A stretch of DNA of 64,000 nt from NCBI RefSeq assembly GCF_030140925.1, contig NZ_JARBWD010000001.1:2356001-2420000 (forward strand), given 5' to 3'. Source of the DNA: Parerythrobacter aestuarii (GTDB taxonomy: Bacteria > Pseudomonadota > Alphaproteobacteria > Sphingomonadales > Sphingomonadaceae). Below, piece by piece: positions 1 through 7,520 of this stretch. Each line of letters starts with the position of its first letter. Position 1 is the stretch's first letter. The notes beneath the pieces are model-generated. The model saw only the letters and a list, made by a program, of their open reading frames with translations. It had not been told where the DNA came from and made no database searches. The position numbers and the translations under genes were made by a program.

Positions 1-1
1 C

Positions 2-253
2 AAGAACGGTATGGTCTTGGGGCATATACGCGCCCGCACCGGCGACGCATTGCATGAAGCTCGGACGGCCCAGACAGCACTCTTCGACAAGCTTTCATAC
101 ATTGATGGAGCGTCGGCGACTTGCGGCGATTCCGAGCTCCCCTCAAGCATTTTGATCTCAGGCGTCGACAAGATGTCCGGGGAAGTTGACCAGCTCTACG
201 TAGTCGGCTTTCTCCCGGAGACTGGCTTCGGCCAGGTTCAGGCCCCTGGCTGA
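2..253 (+). CDS. C-terminal part of an unrecognised protein (5' end outside window)
   Basis: An open frame enters from the left edge and ends at a TGA at 251-253, giving about 83 residues. Codon choice favours G or C at the third position, as in neighbouring genes, and the C-terminal half alternates hydrophobic and polar residues like a folded domain. I recognise no family. It converges on the SDR gene of the opposite strand, with 11 bases between the two stops. It could be a chance open frame; the minus strand shows no better candidate here. Confidence 0.45.
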   Translation, partial: KNGMVLGHIRARTGDALHEARTAQTALFDKLSYIDGASATCGDSELPSSILISGVDKMSGEVDQLYVVGFLPETGFGQVQAPG

Positions 254-264
254 GCCGGGGAAAT

Positions 265-1074
265 CTATCCTTTGTTTGGCAAGAGTGCGTTCAAGACACA
301 CCTGACATCATACGCATCGTCGCCTTCGTCGCGGGGCGCGTATGTGTCGTAGGCAGTGAGCAACGGATCGATCCGTTCCTTGATGCGGCGGACGTTGGAA
401 TAGTGGCTGACCACGAAGCGCTCATTGGCCAGCAATTGCGGGACGATGATGTCGGCATAGTCGTTTACGTCCATGCCGAATTTCATGAAGCGTTCCTCGC
501 CCAAGGGCGTGAACACCCAGCCGGGGACGATCAGGCCGGCGTGGACGTGATCGGGCAGGTCTTCGCGCAGGCTTTCCGTCATCCCCAGTACGGCATGCTT
601 GGCAGCGATATAGGCTGCGGTCTGAGGGACAGCGCAGAAGAAGCTGTTCTCGCTGCCAGTGTTGTAGATTGCTGATCGATGATCCTGCGCGATCATGCGC
701 GGGGCGAAGACGCGGCATCCGTTCCAGACACCCCAGAAGTTGATATCGAAATGCGCCCGCGCAGCATCGGGATCGACCTCCCACATCTTTCCACGCACCC
801 CGCCGACCCCGGCGTTGTTGAGCAGCAGGTCTATCCGGTCCTTCCAGCCAAACGCGGCATCGGCGAGCGCCTCGACCTGCTCGAGCTCGGAAGTGTCGGT
901 GCGCCAGGTGAGCGCAGCTTCGCCGAACTCGTCAGCGGCCCTGGCCAGCGCATCGCTATTGAAATCGGCCAGCACCACGGAACCGCCCATGCCGACGAGC
1001 TTGCGCGCGACGGCGAGGCCGATACCCGATGCACCGCCTGCAATGACTGCGACCTTGCCGGTGAAATCGGTCAC
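265..1074 (-). CDS. Short-chain dehydrogenase/reductase (SDR)
   Basis: A 269-residue NAD(P)-dependent oxidoreductase of the classical SDR family. The cofactor-binding GxxxGxG motif is at residues 13-19, NNAG near 86-89, the catalytic Ser at about 141, and the YxxxK pair at Y155/K159. The substrate is not predictable. The start is a GTG whose bases form a GTGA overlap with the stop of the upstream FrnE-like gene, so the two are probably translationally coupled. It is the last gene of a four-gene minus-strand operon (serine hydrolase, nudC, FrnE-like, SDR). The longer in-frame upstream extension is the shadow of the preceding gene and was not used. Confidence 0.88.
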   Translation of the reverse strand: MTDFTGKVAVIAGGASGIGLAVARKLVGMGGSVVLADFNSDALARAADEFGEAALTWRTDTSELEQVEALADAAFGWKDRIDLLLNNAGVGGVRGKMWEVDPDAARAHFDINFWGVWNGCRVFAPRMIAQDHRSAIYNTGSENSFFCAVPQTAAYIAAKHAVLGMTESLREDLPDHVHAGLIVPGWVFTPLGEERFMKFGMDVNDYADIIVPQLLANERFVVSHYSNVRRIKERIDPLLTAYDTYAPRDEGDDAYDVRCVLNALLPNKG

Positions 1075-1772
1075 GCCCCTGCTCTTTGGGCAGTCTTCTC
1101 TGCCACGCGGCGCAACGCGTTGACATAGGTCTCCGGTGCCTGCGCACCGGGGATCATGAACTTGCCTTCGACGACCATCGCCGGGACCCCGGTGATGTTG
1201 AGGTCCCACGCCTGCTTCTCCTCGGCCCGGACGCGCGCGGCCAAGGCTGGATCGCTCAGGGCGGCAAGCGCGCCCGATCGGTCCAGCCCGACGCTTTCCG
1301 CGACATCCAGCAGCACATCGCGCGAGGAGACATTGAGGCGCTCGTTGAAATGCGCGCGGAATAGCGCCAGCTTGAGCTCGGTCTGTGTCCCTGGCCCCGC
1401 AGTCTCCCCAGCCCATGTCAGCAGGCAGTGCGCCGCGAAGGTGTTCCACATCATCGCCGGCGGTGAGTCGCCCTCACCTTCATATTGCAGCGAGACGCCC
1501 GCCTCCTCGGCGATCGCCTTCATTCGCCCGCGGATTTCCGAACCTTCGGCAGCGCTGCGGCCATACTTGCGCTGCAAGTGCGCTTCCTGCTCCTCACCGC
1601 TTTCCGGCATGTCGGGATTCAACTCGAAAGCATGCCAGCGCACCTCGGCTCCAAGCTCGCCTTCCAGTTCACCGAGGGCCTTGCGCAGTTGGCCGTAGCC
1701 AATCGCGCACCACGGACACATCACATCGGACCATACGTCGATCGTAAGCGTACGGGGTGCAGTATCGGTCAT
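1071..1772 (-). CDS. FrnE-like DsbA-family oxidoreductase
   Basis: A 233-residue thioredoxin-fold protein of the DsbA/FrnE (2-hydroxychromene-2-carboxylate isomerase-like) group. The CPWC redox motif is at residues 19-22, followed by the long helical insertion typical of the family and a cis-Pro loop (TGVPAMVV) near the C-terminus. There is no signal peptide, so it should act in the cytoplasm, as FrnE-type disulfide oxidoreductases do. Its ATG overlaps the nudC stop in an ATGA arrangement, and its own stop overlaps the SDR start. The partner substrate is unknown; a role in thiol or oxidative-stress handling is inferred from family and neighbours. Confidence 0.85.
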   Translation of the reverse strand: MTDTAPRTLTIDVWSDVMCPWCAIGYGQLRKALGELEGELGAEVRWHAFELNPDMPESGEEQEAHLQRKYGRSAAEGSEIRGRMKAIAEEAGVSLQYEGEGDSPPAMMWNTFAAHCLLTWAGETAGPGTQTELKLALFRAHFNERLNVSSRDVLLDVAESVGLDRSGALAALSDPALAARVRAEEKQAWDLNITGVPAMVVEGKFMIPGAQAPETYVNALRRVAEKTAQRAGA

Positions 1773-2650
1773 TTTTCCAACCACCATTTCATCAAGGTGT
1801 GAGCAATCGCATGGCGTGGTGGGCAGCGGAACGGACCGTTTCCATCCAACGCAGCCTGCACGTCTTCGCGCGTGAAGAAGCGAACTTCGGCCATCTCGGT
1901 CTCGTCGATGGTCAACTCGTCGCTGTCGGTATGGCTGGTGCAGCCGATCATCAGCTGGCTGGGAAACGGCCATGGCTGGCTGGCGATATATTCGACATCG
2001 CGCACCCGGATGCCGGCTTCCTCCAGCACTTCGCGCTGGACGGCTTCTTCCAGCGTCTCGCCCGGTTCGACGAATCCTGCAAGCGCAGAGAACGAGCCTT
2101 CCGGCCAACCCAGCCCGCGACCCAACATCAGAGTGCCGTTGTACTCGACCAGCATGATGGTGACAGGATCGGTGCGCGGAAAATGCTGCGCAGTGCAGGC
2201 CTCGCAATTGCGTTGCCAGCCTCCCTTGGCGAGTTTCGTCGGGCCGCCACACTGAGCGCAGAAGCGATGCCGCGCGTGCCAATCAACCAGGCTGCGCGCA
2301 CCGCCATAGAGCGCGAGGTCGCCCGGTTCGAGCGTCGCCATCAGCGACCACAGCTGCGGATTGGCCATGCGCGGGCTCGCATCGCCCTGGGGCGGGACAG
2401 CGGCGAAGCAGGCCTTCTCACCACCATCGCTGCGATCCAATCCGAGGAATACCAGCTCGGCATCATCTGCCGCGTCAGCCAGTGTTCCCCACGCCAGCCG
2501 CCCGTGATCGTCCAGCGATGGCATCAGCGCATCAAGCGCCAATAACCGCGCCTTCCAGTTCATATAGCCCGTCAGCCGCTCCGGATCGGCACGAACATGG
2601 TCCGCGCGGTCGAGCGGCGAACCCGAGAAGGCAACCGGTGGTGTCGCCAT
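1769..2650 (-). CDS. nudC: NADH pyrophosphatase / NAD-capped RNA hydrolase NudC
   Basis: This Nudix hydrolase of 293 residues cleaves NAD(H) to NMN(H) and AMP and, by family knowledge, removes NAD caps from RNA. A zinc ribbon is formed by two CxxC pairs (about C131/C134 and C149/C152). The full Nudix box runs from about G192 to I214 with the REVLEEAG core, followed by the NudC signature SQPWPFP at about 224-230. I chose the ATG at 2650-2648, which shares one base with the preceding stop (TGATG); a TTG one codon upstream is less likely. Second gene of the serine hydrolase-nudC-FrnE-SDR operon. Confidence 0.93.
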   Translation of the reverse strand: MATPPVAFSGSPLDRADHVRADPERLTGYMNWKARLLALDALMPSLDDHGRLAWGTLADAADDAELVFLGLDRSDGGEKACFAAVPPQGDASPRMANPQLWSLMATLEPGDLALYGGARSLVDWHARHRFCAQCGGPTKLAKGGWQRNCEACTAQHFPRTDPVTIMLVEYNGTLMLGRGLGWPEGSFSALAGFVEPGETLEEAVQREVLEEAGIRVRDVEYIASQPWPFPSQLMIGCTSHTDSDELTIDETEMAEVRFFTREDVQAALDGNGPFRCPPRHAIAHTLMKWWLEK

Positions 2651-3960
2651 CAAGCGCCCTGCATCGCAGCGAGATCCTTCAGCACCAGCTCAGGGAAGCC
2701 GGACTGGATCGGGTAGCTGTCGCTTGGCATGTACTGGGTGTACAACTGTGCGCGCAGCCCGGCTTTGAAGCTGACGAAAGCCGCAGTCCCGGCTGCGCCG
2801 CCCCAGCCATAGGCACCATCGCTTGCGCGACCACCCGCACCGAAGCCCTGTCCGCTGACCCATGTGCCTTCAAGGCTCGCGCCTTCTGGCAGGATGTTGG
2901 AGGTGCCGACCCGCACGGCCAGCTCGCTCATCACCCGCTTGCCATCGATCTTGCCGTAGCCCAGCAGCATCTTGAGGAAGCGGTCGTAGTCGCGTGCGCT
3001 CGAAACCAGCCCTGCCCCGCCGAACGGGAAGGCCGGGGTCTCGAGATAGATAGAGCTTTCCGCCGGATCGATCGGCAGCGGGATGCCCGCCGCGATGGCA
3101 TAGTTGGTAGTGAAGCGTTCGATCTCGCTTTCAGGCACCTTGAAGAAGGTGCTGGTCATGCCACACGGATCAAACAGCCGTTCTTGCAGCACCTGGTCGA
3201 ACGGCTTCTTCTCGACCACTTCGATCACCCGCCCGAGCAGGTCGAGCCCGACCGAATAGCTCCACTTCGTCCCCGGCTGGTAGACCAGCGGCATCTCGGC
3301 GAGCCCGTCGGCGAAGGCTTCGAGGCTCTTCACCGGCTTGCCGCGGCCAAGACCGGGCAGCGGGATGCGGCTGACCTGGCCGGGGATCAGGCCCTTCGTT
3401 TCATAAGCCTTCTGGATCGGGCCTTTCTGCACGATCCCGTAACCAAGCCCCGCAGTGTGCGTCATCAGCTGGCGGATCGTGATTGGCCGCTTGGCCGGCT
3501 CTAGGTTGTCCTCGGTGATGGCACCGTCATATTCCTTCTGCACCATCATGTTGGCATAGGCAGGCAGGATGTCGGCCACCGGCTGGTCGAGGCCTAGCAC
3601 CCCATCCTCGATCAGCATCATGGCGCACATGCCGGTGATCGGCTTGGTCTGCGAATAGATGCGATAAAGGCTGTCGAGATCGACCTTGGTCGGCCCGCCC
3701 AGCGTCAGCGAGCCGGCAGCAATCGCGGATGGTTCGCCCATGCCCCAACCGAAGCTGGCGAGCATGTTTGCAACCTTGCCCTCTGCGACATAGCTTTCGA
3801 CCGTCGAGCGCACGCCCGGCCACATCGCCGCGTGCCCGTCATAGGCGAGCGCGCGGCTGAACGGCACCTGCGCCAGCGCTCCAGCCGCACTGAGATAGGC
3901 ACTTCCGCGTAGCAAGGAACGGCGGGAAAGCTGCGCATCGGAGAAATCGCGATAGGCCAT
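2650..3960 (-). CDS. Class C beta-lactamase-family serine hydrolase, Tat-exported
   Basis: A 436-residue member of the S12/beta-lactamase-like esterase family (PF00144). The N-terminus carries a twin-arginine signal (SRRSLLRG near residue 10, then a hydrophobic stretch ending about residue 37), so the mature enzyme should be periplasmic. The SxxK nucleophile motif is the SQTK in YSQTKPITG; a YSVG segment occupies the usual YxN site. Such proteins are often esterases or peptidases rather than true beta-lactamases. The start at 3960 has AAAGGA upstream; the longer frame to 4071 lacks a signal peptide and runs into the divergent gene. First gene of the four-gene operon. Confidence 0.9.
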   Translation of the reverse strand: MAYRDFSDAQLSRRSLLRGSAYLSAAGALAQVPFSRALAYDGHAAMWPGVRSTVESYVAEGKVANMLASFGWGMGEPSAIAAGSLTLGGPTKVDLDSLYRIYSQTKPITGMCAMMLIEDGVLGLDQPVADILPAYANMMVQKEYDGAITEDNLEPAKRPITIRQLMTHTAGLGYGIVQKGPIQKAYETKGLIPGQVSRIPLPGLGRGKPVKSLEAFADGLAEMPLVYQPGTKWSYSVGLDLLGRVIEVVEKKPFDQVLQERLFDPCGMTSTFFKVPESEIERFTTNYAIAAGIPLPIDPAESSIYLETPAFPFGGAGLVSSARDYDRFLKMLLGYGKIDGKRVMSELAVRVGTSNILPEGASLEGTWVSGQGFGAGGRASDGAYGWGGAAGTAAFVSFKAGLRAQLYTQYMPSDSYPIQSGFPELVLKDLAAMQGA

Positions 3961-4049
3961 GGGGGCAGGTCCTTTTCTGAAACTGTTTGCACCTGTGTGA
4001 GGGATGCAACGCGGAGCGTCAATTGCCGATTCCCTCTTGAAAGCCCGTG

Positions 4050-4069
4050 GTGTTATATTCATATAACAC
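4050..4069. promoter_or_regulatory. Perfect 9-bp inverted repeat, operator-like
   Basis: Two perfect 9-base arms (GTGTTATAT and ATATAACAC) are separated by TC, in the 111-bp gap between the Tat-hydrolase gene (minus) and the small membrane-protein gene (plus). It ends two bases before the ATG at 4072 and overlaps a possible -10 (TATAAC, 4062-4067) with a TTGAAA at 4037-4042. The form suits a dimeric repressor site controlling one or both genes; no regulator is encoded beside it. Confidence 0.45.
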
Positions 4070-4071
4070 AC

Positions 4072-4293
4072 ATGCTCAACCTACTCTCCATCCTGATCGG
4101 GATCGTCGCCCTCGTCATCGTCATTCCGGCCCAGATACCCTTCCTGGGCTGGGCCAACTGGATTGCCTTGCCGCTGCTCGTCATCGGCATCGGCCTGGGC
4201 CAGCTGTCCTTCAGCAATAGCGGACGCAATTTCTGCCTGATCGTCGGCCTGATCGCCGTCGTGCGCCTGAGCCTGGGCGGCGGACTGCTCTAG
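4072..4293 (+). CDS. Small inner-membrane protein, 73 residues
   Basis: A very hydrophobic short protein with three likely membrane segments: residues about 4-22, a central stretch after the short PFLGWANW loop, and a C-terminal one. I recognise no named family. The ATG at 4072 has no Shine-Dalgarno sequence; the preceding bases are the AT-rich palindrome at 4050-4069, so a leaderless or near-leaderless transcript is possible. Its stop overlaps the convergent mutY stop (4290-4293). Codon use matches the neighbours. The coding call rests on hydrophobic periodicity and compact fit between its neighbours. Confidence 0.65.
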   Translation: MLNLLSILIGIVALVIVIPAQIPFLGWANWIALPLLVIGIGLGQLSFSNSGRNFCLIVGLIAVVRLSLGGGLL

Positions 4294-5318
4294 TCCGCGA
4301 GCGCGCGCCGCGCGGCTTTGGCAAACAGCGTCGGCAGGCCGGCATCGTCAAGTCGGGCCAACGGCCACCACTCCCCCTCGCCTACCGGTTCGGTTGAGCC
4401 GAGGTAGGTCCTGACAGATAACTCCAGGGCAAAGTGGGTGAAGGTGTGCGAGACACTGCCCGCCTCGTCCCAATGTCCCGGTAGTGGCGGCCTGCCGTGC
4501 CCATCGGCGCGCGCGGACCAGCCGTCATCAGGTAGCGCGCGCATGCCGCCCAGCATTCCCGTTCCTTCGCGCCGGACCAGCCACACAGTCGCATCGCGCT
4601 CTATCCAGAATGCCTGGCCTTGCCGCACGGGCTTGGCTTTCTTGAGCGGTTTGACCGGAAAGCGTTCAGGCTCCAGCGTCCGCGCGGCGCAATCCTGCGC
4701 CAGCGGACACAGCAGGCATTGCGGCTTTTTTGCCGTGCAGACCTGCGAGCCGAGGTCCATCATTGCTTGCGCAAAGTCCCCCGCGCGCTCGTCAGGCGTG
4801 ATGGCATCGGCCTGCTCCCGGATCGCCTTGCGCGCCTTTGGCAACGGTTCTTCGATCGCAGACAACCGGGCCACGACCCGCTCGACATTGGCATCGACCA
4901 CCACAGCTCGCTTGCCAAAAGCGATCGCTGTGATTGCAGCGGCGGTGTAGTCGCCCACGCCGGGCAGTTTGCGCAGTTCGGATTCGGTAACGGGAAACCC
5001 GCCCAGCCCGGAAACGACCTTGGCCGCTTTCACCAAGTTGCGGGCGCGTGAATAGTATCCCAGCCCGGCCCATGCCGCCATGACGTCCGATTCGTCGGCT
5101 CCGGCAAGGTCTTCGACTCCGGGCCATGTCGCAGTGAACTTGGCGAAATAGGGTTTCACCGCCGCTACGGTGGTCTGTTGCAGCATGATCTCGCTAAGCC
5201 ACACGCGATAGGGATCAGGGGCAGGCTCGCCCGGCATGGCCCGCCATGGCAAATCGCGTGCATGGCGGTCATACCAGTCGAGAAGTTTTCGGCTGATGGT
5301 GTTGTCGCTGGCGGTCAC
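4290..5318 (-). CDS. mutY: A/G-specific adenine DNA glycosylase MutY
   Basis: Removes adenine mispaired with 8-oxoguanine in base-excision repair. With a GTG start (5318) the protein has 342 residues. Visible are the catalytic Glu in SEIMLQQTT (E43), the helix-hairpin-helix LPGVGDYTA (about 118-126) with catalytic Asp in VVVDAN (D142), and the 4Fe-4S loop C194-x6-C201-x2-C204-x5-C210. The C-terminal third is the Nudix-like 8-oxoG recognition domain. An in-frame ATG at 5342-5340 is an alternative start. It is divergent from dciA, so the two share a very short promoter region. Confidence 0.95.
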   Translation of the reverse strand: MTASDNTISRKLLDWYDRHARDLPWRAMPGEPAPDPYRVWLSEIMLQQTTVAAVKPYFAKFTATWPGVEDLAGADESDVMAAWAGLGYYSRARNLVKAAKVVSGLGGFPVTESELRKLPGVGDYTAAAITAIAFGKRAVVVDANVERVVARLSAIEEPLPKARKAIREQADAITPDERAGDFAQAMMDLGSQVCTAKKPQCLLCPLAQDCAARTLEPERFPVKPLKKAKPVRQGQAFWIERDATVWLVRREGTGMLGGMRALPDDGWSARADGHGRPPLPGHWDEAGSVSHTFTHFALELSVRTYLGSTEPVGEGEWWPLARLDDAGLPTLFAKAARRALAD

Positions 5319-5347
5319 GCCGCGCCTATGGCATGGGCGCATCCGCG

Positions 5348-5929
5348 ATGGAACGGGACAAAGACCAGCCTTCAACGAAACGGCCACGCAAGCCGGCCGC
5401 AAGCAGCAAGGCGGTAGGCCGACAGAAAACCGCCAGACCTTATGAAAGGCCGCGCGGTGGCGGTGCCAAGGCGGTGGGTGACCTGATGCCGCAGATTGGT
5501 CGCACGGCTTTTCGCCGCTTCGGCTTCGTGCAGAGCTCGGTCGTCACCCGCTGGCCCGAGATCGTTGGCCCGCGCCACGCCAAGGTCTGCGCACCGGAAG
5601 CGATCCGTTTTCCGCCCGGCGAGAAATCCGAAGGCATCCTGCAACTGGTTGTGTTGCCCGCGCATGCCCCGATCATCCAGCACGTGATCCCGGAGATTAT
5701 CGAGCGCGTGAACCGTTTCTTCGGCTACCAGGCCGTCGCCCGGGTGAAACTGCGGCAAGGTGCGGTTAAGGCGACAGGTGCTGAAGAAAAGCCCAAGGCA
5801 CCGCCATCGCTCAAGCCGATCCCCATGGAGCTGGGAGACAGCTTGCGCGACATCGGCGATCCTGAAATGCGTGCCGTGCTCGAAGGGCTGGCGCGAAGCC
5901 TGGGGCAACAGGAGGATAACAAGCAATGA
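5348..5929 (+). CDS. dciA: DciA-type (DUF721) replicative helicase operator
   Basis: A 193-residue protein with a basic, disordered N-terminus (about 1-35) followed by a DUF721 domain containing the conserved Trp in VVTRWPEIVG. DUF721 proteins (DciA) associate with DnaB and help load it at the origin in bacteria that lack DnaC. The C-terminal tail is charged and Pro-rich. The ATG at 5348 is preferred because related proteins begin near here; an in-frame ATG at 5333 is possible, and neither has a strong ribosome site. Its TGA overlaps the next ATG (ATGA, 5926-5929), so it is coupled to the thioredoxin-fold gene. Confidence 0.82.
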   Translation: MERDKDQPSTKRPRKPAASSKAVGRQKTARPYERPRGGGAKAVGDLMPQIGRTAFRRFGFVQSSVVTRWPEIVGPRHAKVCAPEAIRFPPGEKSEGILQLVVLPAHAPIIQHVIPEIIERVNRFFGYQAVARVKLRQGAVKATGAEEKPKAPPSLKPIPMELGDSLRDIGDPEMRAVLEGLARSLGQQEDNKQ

Positions 5930-6645
5930 GACTCTTGCGCGTCTGGAAGACGGGCTTGAAAGCCGCAGCACTTGTCGGTGCGGGCCTCGCCCTGTCCGGG
6001 CAGAACGGGGCAAACATCGCCAAGATAGAACGAACCGAGACATCGCACATTATCGGCGACCCCAACGCGCCGGTTACGCTGACGGAATGGGTAAGCTACA
6101 CTTGCCCTGCTTGCGGCAACTTCGCGCGTACGGGCGAGCCGGTGGTCAAGATCGCCTATGTCGATCCCGGCAAGGCCAAGTTCGAAATCCGCTATCTCCA
6201 GCGCAATGTTGTCGATGTGGCAGTGACATTGGCGGCCTGGTGCGGCGGGGCAGACAAGTTTGCCCTCAACCATTCGCTGTTGATGCACCAGCAGGGAACC
6301 TGGCTGGCAAAAGCGCAGCAGGCGAGCAAAGCGCAGCAGGACCGCTGGTTCTCGGGCGCGCAGGCCGAGCGGCGTAAGGCGATTGCCAGCGACATCGATC
6401 TCTACAGCCTGATGGAAGGGCGCGGCATCGGTCGGGCCGAACTCAATCGCTGCCTGTCCGACGATGCATTGGCAGACCGCCTCACTGCCGCATCCAGTGC
6501 CGACACGACCAGCTTCGAACTTCATGGCACTCCGAGCTTCGCGATCGATGGCAAGCTGCTCAAGGACGTCCACGGGTGGTCGCAGGTTGCGCCGCTACTC
6601 AGCGCTGCGACAGCTCCCCAGTCCTCCTCCTACGGTCCCAATTGA
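5926..6645 (+). CDS. Periplasmic DsbA-like thioredoxin-domain protein
   Basis: A 239-residue DsbA-superfamily protein with an N-terminal hydrophobic export signal (about residues 8-25), a CPAC redox motif at 60-63 and the cis-Pro loop HGTPSFAIDG in the C-terminal part. It probably forms or isomerises disulfides in envelope proteins. It overlaps the dciA stop by four bases and is followed after 116 bp by a second DsbA-like gene of similar design, which suggests an old tandem duplication. No extra domain is visible. Confidence 0.88.
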   Translation: MRLLRVWKTGLKAAALVGAGLALSGQNGANIAKIERTETSHIIGDPNAPVTLTEWVSYTCPACGNFARTGEPVVKIAYVDPGKAKFEIRYLQRNVVDVAVTLAAWCGGADKFALNHSLLMHQQGTWLAKAQQASKAQQDRWFSGAQAERRKAIASDIDLYSLMEGRGIGRAELNRCLSDDALADRLTAASSADTTSFELHGTPSFAIDGKLLKDVHGWSQVAPLLSAATAPQSSSYGPN

Positions 6646-6761
6646 GCCGAAACCCTGTGGGCACCCCTGTGGATACAGCTATCGTTACTATCCCCCTGCC
6701 CTTTCCACCCGCTAGCCATACGGTCTAGCCTCCCGCAATTCCGCTGAAGGAATCCTAACCC

Positions 6762-7511
6762 ATGACGATTTTTCGCCGTGTCACCCTTGCCACCCTCGCT
6801 GCGCCGCTGGCGCTAGGCCTTGCCGCGTGCGGCTCCGAAACTGAGACCGATGCTGCACTGAACGGTGAACCGGTCGCTGCCGTCCCTGCACCGGAAGGGC
6901 AGGAATGGTCGGAAGTGACTCAGGTGACCGATTACGACGGCTACCAGATCGGTAACCCCGATGCCCCGATCAAGATCGTCGAATATGGCTCGCTGACCTG
7001 CGGCGCTTGCGCCTATTTCACTCAGACCGGGTTCGAACCGATGCGCAGCGAATACATCAATTCGGGCCGTGTCAGCTTCGAATTGCGCAACCAGGTGCAT
7101 AACGGGATCGACCTGGTGCTCGCGCGCCTCGTGCGCTGTAGCGGACCGGAAGCGATGGTGCCGCTGTCGGAGCAGGTCTGGCTCAACCTCAATGAAGTTC
7201 TCGGCGGCGCGCAGGCCAATGGCGAAGCGCTTGAGCGGGCGATGACCTTGCCTGAAAACGAGCGCTTCGTGGCAGCGGCAGAAGCAGCCGGGCTGCTCGA
7301 TTTCTTCGCCGCGCGCGGGCTCAGTCGCGACCAGGCCCGGACCTGCCTCGCCGATGTCGAATCGGTGAAAGCGATCTCCGACCGGTCGGACCAGCAGAGC
7401 AAGGAATTCGACGTTACCGGGACGCCGACCTTCTTCATCAACGGCAAGAAGATCGACGACAACGCCTGGGCCAAGATCGAACCGATCCTGCAGAAGGCCG
7501 GGGCACGCTAA
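6762..7511 (+). CDS. DsbA-like thioredoxin-domain lipoprotein
   Basis: A 249-residue DsbA-family protein with a lipoprotein signal: hydrophobic residues 6-19, then a LAAC lipobox placing the lipidated Cys at 23. Redox motif CGAC at 80-83 and cis-Pro loop TGTPTFFING near the C-terminus. Lipid anchoring suggests the periplasmic face of a membrane. A ribosome site (GAAGGA) lies upstream of the ATG. It precedes smc by nine bases, and I infer co-transcription. Paralogue of the gene at 5926-6645; the CGAC dipeptide differs from CPAC and may change redox potential. Confidence 0.9.
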   Translation: MTIFRRVTLATLAAPLALGLAACGSETETDAALNGEPVAAVPAPEGQEWSEVTQVTDYDGYQIGNPDAPIKIVEYGSLTCGACAYFTQTGFEPMRSEYINSGRVSFELRNQVHNGIDLVLARLVRCSGPEAMVPLSEQVWLNLNEVLGGAQANGEALERAMTLPENERFVAAAEAAGLLDFFAARGLSRDQARTCLADVESVKAISDRSDQQSKEFDVTGTPTFFINGKKIDDNAWAKIEPILQKAGAR

Positions 7512-7520
7512 GGCGAAACG

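Noticed and set aside
1075..1449. N-terminal extension of the SDR frame
   Set aside because: Reads through the FrnE-like gene in another frame; the GTG at 1074 gives the normal SDR start.
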